NCBI GenBank assembly: GCA_011319805.1
Contig: SJRY01000270.1
Coordinates: forward strand, 62,001-126,000
Direction: 5' to 3'
Length of the DNA: 64,000 bases
Source: Macrocybe gigantea
Taxonomy: Eukaryota; Basidiomycota; Agaricomycetes; Agaricales; Callistosporiaceae
Shown here: positions 12,415 through 23,983 of the stretch, in pieces
How the letters are laid out: the number at the start of each line of letters is the position of its first letter
Position numbering within the stretch: position 1 is the stretch's first letter
The notes under the pieces: model-generated
Seen by the model: only the letters and a program-made list of their open reading frames with translations
Database searches by the model: none
Told to the model about the DNA's origin: nothing
Translations under genes and position numbers: made by a program

Positions 12415-12881
12415 GGTCTTCGGAGGCGTGAGTTCGGTGTGCGACGGTTTCTTCTTCTAGGTTTCTTGCCACTTGCGTTGCTGAGAGAGCTCTTTTTGTT
12501 TTCGAACGTTTAGGATGAGTTTGCGATGCGATTCGGTCGACCTGGTTAGAAGGAATGAAAGACGGCAGTTGAGATAGAGTTGGCGAGCAGTTCGAGACAG
12601 AAAGGGATGTAGAAGAGAATCAGTGGAGACCTGGCATTTAGTGGCGAGGAGGAGATCAAAGCAACTTGGGCGATAGCAAATTCGGTCGAAGGGACGCCAG
12701 CGACAAACGCGTCTCGCGTCTTTCAAACTCCGACAAGGCACCTGCTGACTCAGACGGCCTTGTCATATACAGCAATCACAACACTCTGCACAGCCATTTC
12801 TCCAAAATGCAGAGACAATTCCACAGCAACGACGCCGACGACAGCATTCTCAAGCAACGGTGAGTGGGGAAAAAGAAGTCT
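12415..12881. other. CDH1 upstream region, possible orphan exon
   Basis: Holds the CDH1 5' leader and promoter on the minus strand. On the plus strand, an open stretch from about 12666 ends ADDSILKQR exactly at a consensus donor (GTGAGT, about 12860), directly before the inverted tRNA. It could be a first exon or a gene fragment, but I find no following exon before the hydrolase at 13659, so I do not call a gene. Confidence 0.25.
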
Positions 12882-12966
12882 TGGACACACTGGGAATTGA
12901 ACCCAGCACCGCCCGCAACCGCAATGAATGCTAAGCGGGCGTGATAACCAACTACACCATGTGCCC
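12882..12966 (-). tRNA. tRNA-Ala (AGC), inverted second copy, with intron
   Basis: On the minus strand this is the same 85-nt tRNA-Ala(AGC) as at 9313-9397, identical in the mature part. A single base differs inside the intron (TTCATT here versus TTCAAT there). Five T residues (plus-strand A at 12870-12874) follow as a polymerase III terminator. The two copies face each other across CDH1. Confidence 0.92.
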
Positions 12967-13658
12967 AGTGCTCAGCACTGCATCTCGATAACTTCACCTC
13001 CCAATTGCATGACAGAGACAATCTAAATCCCATGAAGGAGGATGTGCCCTAACCAAAAGGAATATTGCTGAATTCCAGGCAGAATCTGAAGGACTAGTTA
13101 ACTGACAGTACAACACTAGTACAACACATGTCGCGTGCTGTGTTATTTTTAGGACTCATTATACCATCTTTCCTCTTCGACAGATCGAGTCACTTCTTTG
13201 TACTGGCTACTAAGGAAATCTGGGTCATATCTCTGAAATGCAAGGCCATCACATGGGCGCGGCGCGCAGGGGCTTACCCTATTTACCCGAACTCGTAAAA
13301 CGTTTGTCACGCCCTACCCCCTCAAGCGACTCTCTAGTCACTAGCGACATGACTGTGCTGTGTATGGCCAGTCTTAGTTTCGTCAGTCGTTTCCATGATA
13401 GCACTTTCTCCCGATTGCTCATTTCCCTTTGTGCATGATGTGGGAAAAAAAGAAGAAGCTGTGCCCAGCAAACTTGACAAGCAAGCGGAGAAACTAGAGC
13501 GGCTGATGCTCTCAAAAGGCACCCCTTTCTGTCTGGGTGACTTCTACGGCATGCCTTACAGAAGTTTTGCATCGAGGCCCGAACGTGACATTGATAAAGT
13601 TTCATGCCATGTGCATAAACGATTTCATAGGCATATATAACCGATTCACAACTGGGAA
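12967..13658. other. Intergenic region with TATA box
   Basis: About 690 bp with no convincing gene. A TATATAA box at 13634-13640 lies only about 20-35 bp upstream of the candidate hydrolase start codons, so the hydrolase leader is very short. Short plus- and minus-strand frames here lack domain content. Confidence 0.45.
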
Positions 13659-14871
13659 ATGGAAGGCATGGATATGGCTAGCCCGGCCTCCGCCCTGAAA
13701 GCTATCTCTGTGACGGACAGCGTTCAGTTCACGTATACCGACAGTGGCGCGCCAAATGCGACAACAGATCACTACCCAACCGTTTTTGTCATACATGGCC
13801 ACACTATCACAGCGGTGAGCCAAGCCATCCGATTCATTCGAATCTGAGCATGGCTAGAACATGTTTCGCACACGTACAGGGATTTTCAGCAGAGCTTCTG
13901 CCATTGCTCCTTCTCACGGCATTCGGCTCATTTGCATCAATAGACGTGAATATCTCGGGTCGAGCCCTCATACACGCGAGGAGCTGAGAAGGCTAAACGA
14001 AGGAAATGACTCAGAGCGAGTGGAGTATTTGCAGAACCAGGGCGTTCTCTTAGCTCTCCTTATTGACCGACTCGTTCAAGATCTGAGGCTCCCCATAGGA
14101 GAAGTAGCGCTGTGTGCTTGGCCGATGGGGAACGTCTTTCTTATAGCTTTGATTGCGGCTGTCACACGTGCAACTCGGTTACCTGACGATGTTCGGCAGA
14201 GGTTGCAATCCTTGGTCAAGATTGCCATCATTTATGGTATATGGTCATTCTTCGTAAATGCCGAAGCTCACCTGCTTTCTCAGATGTTCCATACGAGCTG
14301 CTTGGAATTGCCAGATATCCCGAGTTATATGCCCCCTTCTGGGATGAGGAGCTGGAACCGGAGGAGCAAGGACGCATTTTCGGTAGATGGATCACGGGTT
14401 ACTTCAAGCACGGCGACCTCAATACACGGGACCTTTCTCAAATTGAAGTGGGGCATCCTGACCCATCCAGGACACCGACCTGGGATACTATGACACCCGA
14501 AGAAATGGCTCAAGTCAGTGATTTCGCCGTTGGTCCGAAGTGCGATACGATCCTCGTAACGAACGCGTTCACGAACGCTTTGGGGGCTCAGACCCAGCTG
14601 GCGCTATTTGACGCCTCCAATCGCCAACAATGGCCCATGAAAGTTTGGAACATGTACGGCGATTCAAACAATGGAAGCATTGTGTGTTCTCCTTGGGCGT
14701 TGGAAAAGAAAGCAGCATTGTCATCTTGAAACGTATAGAGGGCGCCAATCATTTCGTATGTCCTGAAATGGCTCTTCGATGGCATGTCCTAGCTAACAAG
14801 GATTTCATTAGCTGATGTGGGAAGATCCTGAGAAGTTCTTGAAATGTATATGGGAATGTTTGAGGGATTAG
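13659..14871 (+). CDS. Alpha/beta hydrolase with Ser-to-Pro at the nucleophile
   Basis: Serine-hydrolase fold of the kind common in Agaricomycetes. Exons read VQFTYTDSG ... TVFVIHGHT (oxyanion-hole HG), then HGIRLICINRREYLGSSP, then VALCAWPMGNVFLIAL, then DVPYELLGIARYPELYAPF, a Glu-rich cap region, and finally IEGANHF|LMWEDPEKF with the catalytic His in ANHF. The nucleophile elbow should be G/A-x-S-x-G; here codon 14122-14124 is CCG, giving A-W-P-M-G. The enzyme as written lacks its nucleophile. Introns: after 13815 (acceptor 13857 or 13879), about 14238-14283 and about 14757-14812. One base seems missing near 14668 (MYGDSN leads to WKHCVFSLGVG). Starts at 13659, 13668 or 13674 are possible; the TATA box favours the latter two. 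Convergent with the Hsp70-like gene, 73 bp apart. Confidence 0.78.
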
Positions 14872-14944
14872 ACTGAAGGCTTCATTGTTATCCGCTTGAA
14901 TAACACTATGGCGATAGAATTGGACGATCTACAATCCAAATCAC

Positions 14945-17387
14945 CTACATGAGGTTGAGCCAGTCATCGCCATCGTTGTTGCTGATATCGTATGAGACCT
15001 TGGCGGGTATTCTAGAAAGTGTCATATCAGGTTGAAGAATTTCGGAAGACGGAGATCAGTGATTACCTTTTCTCCGAGCCCTGTGGCACCGTAGAACATG
15101 AGTCTTGTTAGCGTTTGCACTTGACAGCGGGCATACATACGTTTTCTGTCCAGGCCAGATCTGCCTTCAACCCAGCGGGCCCAAACGAGAAGATCCATTG
15201 ATATTCCATATCATACGCTACAGACCTACGGCCAGGAAACAGAGACGAAGTACTTGTTTGAGATTGCACTGCGTTGACTTCAATGGTACACAGCAGAGAA
15301 TAATGTTCTGCAAAATATGCCATCGACGACGAGAACGCGACATCTATTGGAGCGTTTCTTACCTCTTTCGTCATCCATCCACATGGGGTGTGTCAGAGTG
15401 CCACGATACCGATAAATGTTCATGGAGACGTGATCCAGGTGACCGTGCTGTGAGGCACTTTGACCATAGAAACAGCGAATTTCTTGATCTTCCCGTATCG
15501 GGGCATTCTGAATTGCCAGCCCTGAGCATATCCGACAACAAACTACGACCACTTCCCTACCTTGCGCAAGACGACATCGAATACCCTATGAAAGACTAAT
15601 TTTCCGGAGTCCAGGCGCTGACATCGGTCTTGTCGCGACCTATGCTCAGGGTTGCGTGGATCATAGATTACAGAACATTCGAGCCCGTAAGCGCACGGGG
15701 AGGACCGAACAACGTCAGTGAGTTGAGCTGTGTAAAGGGAGATGGCGCCTTCACAAACGGCATGTTCGCTGGATCGTGGTAGTCAGGCGATTCGCTATGT
15801 CCGATGACCGCCTTCCGAAGACTCACAATCCCTCGGGGCGAAACACGCCAAGCCCAAGAGAAGCCAATGCCTGTTTTACATTGTTAAATAACCAGCCATT
15901 GCTGGCGAAGCCTCCCATCATCACCACTGACTACATGTCACTATTGAGCAATAACACAATTATCATGACGCGTGCCAGACTTACGGATAGAGGAGCTGAT
16001 TTCTGGTACTCCCTGATCGTTTCAGTAATGCAGTCGATGGAAGGCTGGAAAAATTCGGCAACGACATCGCTGTATGTTGCGTCAGCTTTGATTATTCAGG
16101 CAACGAAGAAATGAACCCACCCTTTCAATTTCAGTAAACCGTGCCTAATCCCTAGCTTTCTGTTCTCTTCAGTCTTTTTCCCAACCCTGATCAGTAGCAT
16201 ATCGCTCAGTTTTTGAAACTGTTTTGCTTCATCGTTGAAGATCTTCATAGTATCAAATATGCCTGCAACATAGCTTGAACCGCTGAACATGTCTTCCAAG
16301 TACGCGTACGCTCGGTTAGAGATGACGGTAAAACCTTGCGGGTGGCCTAGTAAAGGAAAAGAAGATCGTCGATTTTGAGATTGTTTGCTGCTGCGACGTA
16401 CTTTCTGGCCCCATCACTTCCATCACTTCCATTACTCCGTCTGAGTTAGCCTTCAATGCGTAGGCGCCGATATCAATAGTGCTTGCGCCTGCGTCAATCA
16501 CAACAGTCGCAACTCCTTTTCGCTTCATATAAAACAGAAAGTTAGCCCCCACAGAGAAACGAAATCAAGCACGCTGCTTACATCTAGCTTCCAACCGCTA
16601 CGAAGATAGAAATCCAACGCAGCTCTTCCTTCACTCACGAGATGCAGCGCCGGCGAGAGAGAATTGAAATTCGGTTTGGAACCTGGCTCAGCTTTGGCGA
16701 TATCATCACTCATGAAGCCAGCAAGGACGACCGCCTCTCGTAATAATTCTTTCTGCTCATCATCAGCCACGTTGGGATACGTAATGACGAAGTGGATGCG
16801 ATGGCCGACGCATTCCCAGAGGTCGGCTGCCTCTTCCGCTGTGGAGGACTCAACTTCCAGAATGTATGTTCTGCTGCATTCGAAGAGGTAGCGAAAGTAG
16901 TCGGCCCACTGTTCAGCAGTATCTAAACTATAAATTTGAGAATGGCGGTGAATGTCTATGTCGTTTCAGCGGAGAAGAGCGTAGACTCACAATTCAATGA
17001 GAGTCCAATCCTCGTCTTCCGCTTCCTGAATGATCTCATCCATCGTAGTTTCGCCACCGATCGCGCGGATTTTACTGTCACCATCAAGGTACACCGCAAT
17101 AGGAGCTGCCGATTCGTGCAATGTCATCCCCCTAGTTGTAAACCTTGAAAGCGTTGATGTCATCGGTCGGGTGTGTTCTCAAGGCTGGTTACCTTTCTAC
17201 ATGCTGGATTTGGGTATCTGTCCTGGATCCAGAATGCTAGTTTGAACCATTGAAGAGTCAATTGCCGTTAAAAGTCAGCAAGTAGGGCCGACCTGAACGC
17301 AGCACGGCTGTTTGCCGAACCGATATTGAACCCGAGAACGAGTGTCCGATAAATGCCGTAGTAGGGTCGACGAATTGGCGAAGTCAT
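14945..17387 (-). CDS. HSPA12-like Hsp70 ATPase, divergent paralogue A
   Basis: Actin/Hsp70-fold ATPase of the HSPA12-like type. Start ATG 17387 (MTSPIRRPYYG). At least ten exons match intact paralogue B exon for exon: phosphate-1 loop VLGFNIGSANSRAAF; ILDPGQIP; a conserved WADYFRYLFECSRTYIL helix; HFVITYP; LVSEGRAALDFYL; phosphate-2 loop ATVVIDAGASTIDIGAY; GFTVISNRAYAYL; DVVAEFFQPSIDCI; VVMMGGFASNGWLF (adenosine motif); and a last exon ending DWLNLM. The usual Asp of phosphate 1 (FDIGTT in B, C and D) is Asn here and the following Thr-Thr is Ser-Ala; GGGT of phosphate 2 is GAST. ATP hydrolysis may be lost. Several junctions (near 16128, 17190 and 15507) fit only if one base is missing. It lies head to head with coiled-coil gene P1, 570 bp apart. 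C-terminal substrate-binding regions of classical Hsp70 are absent, as in the family. Confidence 0.8.
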
Positions 17388-17957
17388 AAGGTGAAAAGTG
17401 TATGGTACGGTACAAGTGCGTCTGATTGACGATATTCATCGCGAAAAACACACCTTAAACACGTTGACGGAAAGAATCTCGGATTAAGCTTGAAAAGATC
17501 GGCGACTGATGAAGAACCTACCCTGTATGACATGTTGAATATCACCTTCCGAAAAACTCATCAGGCGACCATGCTTCCAATGCACTTCACAAATGCACCT
17601 AACTCTTCCGATCCCACAGTGATCGATCGTCCCTGATTAATCCAAGACACTTACCAACGCAGCATGAATTTTAGTGCTTGCGTCAACGGAAAAGGTAATC
17701 AGCGAATAAACATGGATTCAACACGAGGTGCAAGCACGGGGACTTTCATGAACGAGACACCGGCGCCCTATTTCATTAAATCAGCGAGTCAGACGCACCA
17801 CTGGAATATGTGAAGCGATCAAACCTAGATAACGAAACGCAGCAACAGTCGGGCATGTGCTCGAGTTGAGGAGCCACCATCCTCGTGTTCAGTTGTCAAA
17901 TAGTGACAGTGCCCTTGTGCGTGAATCCTCGTTCTTCTACTTGGGCGCTTCAAAATC
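17388..17957. promoter_or_regulatory. Shared divergent promoter of Hsp70-like A and P1
   Basis: A 570-bp gap between two start codons on opposite strands, so both genes must be transcribed from here. I see no strong TATA box or repeated operator. Co-regulation is inferred only from the arrangement. Confidence 0.4.
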
Positions 17958-19462
17958 ATGCGGAAACGACTCAATCCTGTCCGGCCACCCCACTATGACT
18001 ATGAAACGAGACCCCCGCAGCGGTCGCTAGAAGAGATGGACCGCAAGGTGAAATCTCTCGAAAACACGAACAGAGGCCTTTCACAGGGATACAAAAACAT
18101 GTTCGCTCAGCTAGAATATGAGAAGAAGAGATGGAAGTGGAGAGAGAAGGAATTACTAGACAGAATCCGAGAGGCCGAGGCACTGGTCAGAAAAGTAGAA
18201 GAAATGAGCGAGGAGAAGCGGAAGATGGAGGAACAGCACAGACGGGAAAAGAGCAAACGGAGAAAGCACGGAGGGCTCGCGACAGGCAGAATAAAACGCT
18301 GGTTCGCTCACTGGAGAAACAGATAGAGGAATTGGAGAGAACAAAGAAAGACTTGGAAAGCGCGCTGGACAAAAGCGCCAGAACGACAGCTGCCAGCCAA
18401 ATACGTGCGGAAACGCCGGCCAAGACGAGCTCAGTTGAGACCATCGTCACCCCTAGAAAGGATGCCTCAAGCCCTCCGGGACCCTCGCAACCTGATGCAG
18501 AGGAAAAAGGAACTGGACCGCACGCCGCGCAGATTTTCCTCTCGATAGAGGATTCGCTTTCGATTGGTGAAGCGGTCTCCATGTTACACATGGTCAATTC
18601 GGAATTTCGCAAGTATCAGCGCTCTTTGCAGACATCATGTGCGAAGTGGACGTCGTTTTACGACCAGCAGAGCTGAGAGGAGAATCTCTGGAGCGGACAC
18701 AGATGCAGACGAAGGCCGTTCAAGTGCTCGGCCCATTTGTCGCGCCTAAGGCCAACAGAATCTTGCTGCACATGAGACCAGATGGTGACCCTTCTCTTAT
18801 TCAACATGCCCTGCAAGTGTCTTTAACGAACGCATGCTGGATCATCCTGACGTCGTGGTTCCCGGGAAGCACCATTGATCAAAAATACGTTTCAAGATTG
18901 TACGCCTGCATTCGCGAAAGAGGTCGGTGCTCTCTGTGCAAAGCAACCGATATCTTCTAACACATCGTCGACAATAGAGTCGCAAGCCGTTGCGGGAAGG
19001 TGGCGGGCAATTGCTCGGTCACAGTACACACGCCTTGGAGACCATGAACCTGTCCTGTGGAAATTCCTTGTCAACGAGCTGGTTGCAATCTTAGTGTTTA
19101 TGGGAGCATCTGAGCCGAGAATGAGGAACAAAGGATTCGTGGAGACGATCATGGGTCGAGTAAAGCCAATTGTTCAGGTCGTCCTTCGGTTGCATGCCGC
19201 TCTCGGTGAAGGGATTACTTCGGCAGATATCCAGCCCACAACTGTTCGGCAGGGAAGACGATTCGACCCTCGCACCATGGATGCCGGGCATAGAGCAGAA
19301 AGCGAGAAAGATTCCAAGAGGATGCGCGGCCAGCTAGTCGTGAGCACAATTGGCCTCGGTTTGATAAAATCGGGGCGAGTACCAGCAGAAGACGAGGTTC
19401 TTCACAGACCGCTGGTCATGTTGGAGTCGGAATTCAATATTCTAGCAGGACGTGCCCCTTGA
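17958..19462 (+). CDS. Coiled-coil module (CCM) protein P1, divergent member
   Basis: Member of a six-gene family in this window; no named domain recognised. Exons 17958-18922 and 18978-19462 are split at the same point as in the other members. The N-terminal half is charged coiled coil (RSLEEMDRKVKSLENTNRGL, LEKQIEELERTKKDLESALD). The C-terminal module follows: LSIGEAVSMLHMVNSEF, QHALQVSLTNACWIILTSWF, then QAVAGRWRAIARSQY, VQVVLRLHAALGEGITSAD and TIGLGLIKSG. The family motif LNxEIxQTAAxIAD is degenerate here, and so is TTDLGL (STIGLGL). Two single-base losses (A-run near 18250; near 18612) must be assumed to join the frames. P1 is the most divergent copy and sits beside the most divergent Hsp70-like copy. 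Confidence 0.72.
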
Positions 19463-19694
19463 GGGGGTAAGAAGTGGTTTTACATGTATCCTGTTTTGCT
19501 TGTGGTTGTAGTCCGAGGTCAACATCAGATTTCTTTTGTACGACTCGGACATTCCTCCGACGACCTTTATGACTCGACTGACCATCAAAATGCAGACAAA
19601 CTTATAACATAGTGGCCTCCAAAGGACAGTCAGACGCATAGAATGCATAGAAATGTCGCGGTCGATAGGCGCCTCGTTTCGAAGGGGGTCGGCT
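19463..19694. other. Short spacer upstream of the ABC gene
   Basis: Probable 3' end of P1 and leader of the ABC ATPase. No gene is seen. Confidence 0.4.
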
Positions 19695-21643
19695 ATGCCA
19701 AGCTTCGTGTTCACCTCCCTTAGTTCGAGCGTTCTCGTCAACAGAACGAGCTGTGATCCACCTCCCAAAAGGCAACGTGTATCGGTTCGGCGACTCCAAT
19801 TCAGCAAGACCAGTCTTTCGCGACTTGGAATGGACGGTCAAGGAGGACCAAGCTTGGGCGGTGGTTGGATCTGGGTCTGGCGAAAGACTGCCCTCTTCCA
19901 GGTGCACATTCGCCAGTTTTCTTTTCAATTCGTTGGCAAGTTGATAAATGAGATTTTCGTGTAGATGCTGCTAGGGCACTTGAGGATATCCCCATCTCCC
20001 TCAAATGGGCTCTTCCCGTTCCTTTCTGCTCTTCCTAAAGACCCACTCGAAGGCATATCTATCGTTTCATTTGGGAACCGGCGACGCGCGGCGGAAGGTT
20101 CCTTCTATGATTACACTGCCCGCTACGGTGCAGTGCGCGAAGAGGACAAGATAACTCTCCGACAGAGCATGTTTCCTGAGACGATACCTGCTGAATTCGG
20201 CCTCGGGCCAACCAACGAAGAAAGCAAACCCGAGCGTCTTCTGGAATACCAACAAAAAATCTTTGACGACCTCATAGACAAGCTGGGCTTGAAGTCCCTG
20301 ATAGATCTCCCCTGATTGCGCTCAGTAATGGCCAGACGCGCCGAGCACGTATCATCAAAGCCATCCTATCCAAACCGGAACTATTGCTCCTAGACGAACC
20401 ACTCAGTGGGTTCTCGACATTCTCCTTTCATCACACTAAAATTAACGCTGCATACCTCAGCTGGTCTGGATGTTCAGAGCCGACCAACCCTTCTCAAAGT
20501 GTTGCATGACCTCCACACTGACCGGAATCCGCGAATCATCCTCGGCATGCGTACGCAAGATCCTGTCCCCGACTGGATCACCCACCTCGCTTTCGTGAAG
20601 GAGGGAAAAGTCCTGACTGGTCCCAAGGACAAAATCCTCTCTGCGATTGGCGATCACCATATGAATTCCAGTATTTCTGTACCCAAAGGCGCTGCGCCCA
20701 TTTCCGAGGGAAAAATTCTGGTGGATATGAAAGACGTCAATGTAAAATACGGTCCCAGAACAGTATGCCGTCTGTCTGCTACCTTATTTCTTGACGCTGA
20801 GCTTTTCCTCGAGGTTCTCAAAAACATCCACTGGCAAATCGCCAAGGCGAAAGATGGCATCTGCAAGGGACCAACGGTACGCAGCTGCTCATTCCTCTTC
20901 TCACTCCGCACTCACTCATCCAACATCCTCAGGCTCTGGAAAAACGACGCTGCTTTCCCTCCTGACCGGAGACCACCCGCAATCCTACACCCAACCACAC
21001 CTGCACCTGCACGCGCTCCCGCGACGGCGCATCCCGACAGCTCATCTACACGCGCTCGTGGGGCTCGTCTCGCCCGAGCTCTTCGACGCCTTCCCACGAC
21101 GCGCAGACATGTCCGTGTGGGACGCCGTCGGGACAGGCTTCGATGGCGGGTTCGTCCCGCTCGGTCGCGAGGGCGTCGGGCTCGGTGTGCTCCGCCCGCT
21201 TGAGCCGCATGAGGTGCGGTGGCGCGTTGAGCGGTGCTGGAAGGTCCTGAGTGCGCTCGGGCCGCATGCGTGGGGCGCCGATGCCGCTGATGAGGCCAAA
21301 GGAAAAAGCGACAGCGAGGGTCAGGGTGGGGCCAGGGGGGGGGTAGTGGACTCGAGGCGTTCAAGAACCGCGCATTTGTGGACCTTTCAGCAGGCGAGCA
21401 ACGCATGGTGCTGCTCATGCGCGCGCTGGTGGGGCGCCCGCCATTGGTGCTGCTGGACGAAGTCTGGAGCGGGATGGATGACCGCATGATCGGCGCGGCG
21501 CGGCGCTACCTCCGGGCGGGTGCGTTCGGGGCAGACCAGGCTGTCGTGGTGATCACGCATTGGGAGGACGAGGTGCCTTGGGTGAGGAGGACGGCATCAG
21601 GCGGTTCCGGCTTCAGGACGGGGAAGGCAGAGTGGACATTTAG
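19695..21643 (+). CDS. Twin-cassette ABC ATPase, probably mitochondrial
   Basis: Soluble ABC protein with two ATP-binding cassettes and no membrane segments, similar to yeast YDR061W and bacterial ModF (family recalled). Start is uncertain (ATG 19695, MPSFVFTS); the leader VRAFSSTERAVIHLPKGN resembles a mitochondrial presequence. Cassette 1: Walker A GSGSGE(K)TALFQ, signature ALSNGQTRRARI, Walker B ELLLLDEPL, then TGLDVQSRP. Cassette 2: KDVNVKYGPRTVLKNIHW, Walker A GSGKTTLLSLLTGDH, signature DLSAGEQRMVLLMRAL, Walker B PLVLLDEVWSGMDD and switch His VVVITHWEDEVPW. About six single-base losses are needed (near 19719, 19883, 20311, 20847, the G9 run at 21334-21342, and 21590). The corrected frame stops at 21641-21643. 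All motifs are intact after correction, so this is probably a working gene in a faulty consensus. Confidence 0.85.
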
Positions 21644-21877
21644 AAATTTAGAAATTGCAGTCGCTAGTAGAAAACGATTCGATTCGCTAGTACGTACATA
21701 CAAACTATGTTCTGCGAGGGGCGCTACTTACATGCGTAGCAAGTGTGTTTGCTAGGTATACAATTCAGGCTGGGTAACAAGACAACAAGACAACAACATT
21801 GAGAGAAAGGAAGGGGGAAAAAAGACATAGGCCACCGTTACTTCCACAGAACCCGAACCAGCGGCATCTCGAACACA
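21644..21877. other. Spacer between convergent genes
   Basis: 234 bp holding the two 3' ends; A-rich toward the right. Nothing else seen. Confidence 0.4.
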
Positions 21878-23983
21878 TCACCAAGGATCAACCGACGTCT
21901 CGCTGGACACGCTCTCAGTCTCCGCCGCAGCGTTGACCGCCCTGCTATGGACCCTCGGCGCGCGCGCGCCCGACCTTCCATCGACCGATGCGGCCGGCGT
22001 CGCCGTCGCAGTCGACGAACCGCGCATCGGCTGGCGCGCCCAAGCGCCACCGCGTCCACGCACGGGCGTGAACTCTTCATCATCATCGTCCTCATCATCA
22101 CTTCCCAAACGCGTCCCGCCGCCGTTCCTCTTCGCCTCTTGTTTCTTCTTTTTCAGCTCCGCTGCTCCGACGGCCGAACAATCAGAAAAGAAGATCGTGT
22201 GGATCCAGGAAACTCGCGAAAACCACGTACCGTTCTTTGCTCTCCATTTTTCGTGACGCTCTTTGTTCTTCTTCTCCTTTCTCTCCTCTCTCTCCTCTCT
22301 CTCCTTCTGCTTCAGGACCCTCGTGAGCTCCTTGCACACGCCCTTCTTGCACAAATGCTTGTGGACGGGGCAAAGCGGGCCCTCGTGCTTCTTGCCACCG
22401 AACTCGAGGTCCGCCTCGTCTTCCGCCCACAAATTCTCCATCGAGTGCTGCTGCTGCTGCTGCTCCTTCACCTGCTCCTTCTCATCTCCGTCACCCGCGA
22501 CCGCGGTCCACAAGTTCTCGCCTTGTTTAGCGGTGACGACAGGCGGGACGTAAAACTCGTCCTCGTCTTCCCCAAACTCGTCATCGTCGTACGGCGAGCG
22601 CGCGAGAGCTGCCTTCTGCTTCGCGCTGTCCATCTGCGCGATCACGTGTCCGCGGCCGTTCGTCTGCATCGCCGGCGCTTTGAGGTCATCGCTTTGTCCG
22701 GAGTTGGGGTGGGGCGTGGTGGCATTCGCTGCTGCCGAGGCGGAGGGATGGGTCAGCCCGGGCGGCGCAGGCGGGTAGCTAGAGAGCCCTGGAGGCGTGA
22801 GCGGCGTCGTGACGGACCCGCTGGACGTCGAGGCGGAAGAGATGCTCCGCCCAGGAGGCGAGATGGGGCTCGGCGCCGTCTCTTCCTGAAACTTGTTTGT
22901 GATAATGGGCTTGTTCCCTGATAAAAGACAAGAGAGCGAACCAGCCAAGCATGAATACGCGTGAGCACAACAAAAAAAAAAAGCAATAAAAAAGGCATGA
23001 ACGCACATGCGTTTGGGGAGGGCGATTTCGCCAGTTGGCCCTTGTTATTGTTCGGCACAACGACCGCAGGGGCTGGCTTGCCCTTTGCCCACGCGTTCTT
23101 CCGATCTTTTGCCGTGTTCTTTCGCGGCGCGCTTTTCTCAGTCACCCACGTCTCTGAGCCCGGGACTAACAAGCAAGAGTTTGGTTATTTTGAAGAAAGA
23201 CGCGCAGAATCAGGGAACGATACGTACCTGAGGGAGCGTTGGTCGTCGGCGGAGGCGGCTTGATGCGGACTGGTAGAGGGCGGCAGATCGCTTTACTGGT
23301 CTGGTCTTCAGGCGGCACGGGGCACCAGCGCGTCTCTGGGTAGGGGTCTTGGATGAGTCTGTCAGAAGATGAGCCAGTTTACTTAACATTAACCTTGTGC
23401 GAAGTCAAAAAAAAGGGGGACTCACTCTTTAAACTTGGGCCATTCCCTGAACCAAGAAGACGCTACGTGGATGCGCTTCCAACCTAATCGCGAAAAAAAA
23501 AACAATAATAATGATTCGCGCCTGATGATGGCACCTCGGCGTAGGCTGGCTTACCGTCTTTCTCGGCCTCCCGTCCGGTAGGATAAACGCTGAAAAAGAT
23601 CCGCGAGACCTTGCCCTTCTCTTCCGTGTTCGGCGTCTTCAAAAACTCGGACCATCGGTGCTCGCCCAGCAGACGACGGATGTCAGGGTACGTCTTGTCG
23701 ACCTCGAGCAGGACCATCCCACGCGACTAGCATATCAAACATGTTACAACAAAAAATAAAAAGAAAGAGGCTAGCAGATGAGCTCAGCCAGCGAACCATC
23801 GCTCACCTTGGGCTTGTGGTGCAGCGCGTAGACGGGCTCCGTGCCGATGCATGTGGCGATCCAGTGACAGAACGTGATGACGTCGGCGGGGTCGTCCCAG
23901 TTGGCGTTGAGCGGATAGGGCTGGTACACGGCGTAGTACTTTGCCTCTTCCACGATCGTCGGGGACTTGGGTCGCTTGACCAT
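21878..23983 (-). CDS. Conserved hypothetical protein, Pro/Ser-rich with Cys/His segment
   Basis: Start ATG 23983 (MVKRPKSPTIVEEAKYYAV). Exons read an N-terminal folded part (YQPYPLNANWDDPADVITFC, GMVLLEVDKTYPDIRRLL, FFSVYPTGREAEKD, WKRIHVASSWFREWPKF), then a long disordered Ser/Pro-rich stretch with poly-Q, an acidic block (DDDEFGEDEDEFYVPP), a short Cys/His segment (CPVHKHLCKKGVCKEL) that could bind metal, a highly charged Glu/Lys/Arg helix (KEREEREERKEKKNKERHEK) and a low-complexity tail ending ETSVDPW. Introns follow HHKPK, EKD, FKE, APS, NAC and probably NGT. The C-terminal exons are continuously open. I cannot name the protein; the charged helix and basic tail would suit an RNA- or ribosome-associated factor, which is a guess. 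Confidence 0.7.

Noticed and set aside
12666..12863. Plus-strand exon ending at a consensus GTGAGT
   Set aside because: No downstream exon could be found before the next gene; may be a fragment.
14325..14672. Calling the hydrolase, ABC ATPase and Cdh1 genes pseudogenes because of frameshifts
   Set aside because: Frame breaks are single missing bases with conserved motifs on both sides and recur throughout the window, which points to consensus error.
21947..22921. 324-codon plus-strand open frame
   Set aside because: Antisense of the Pro/Ser-rich conserved protein; Arg/Leu-rich with no family pattern.
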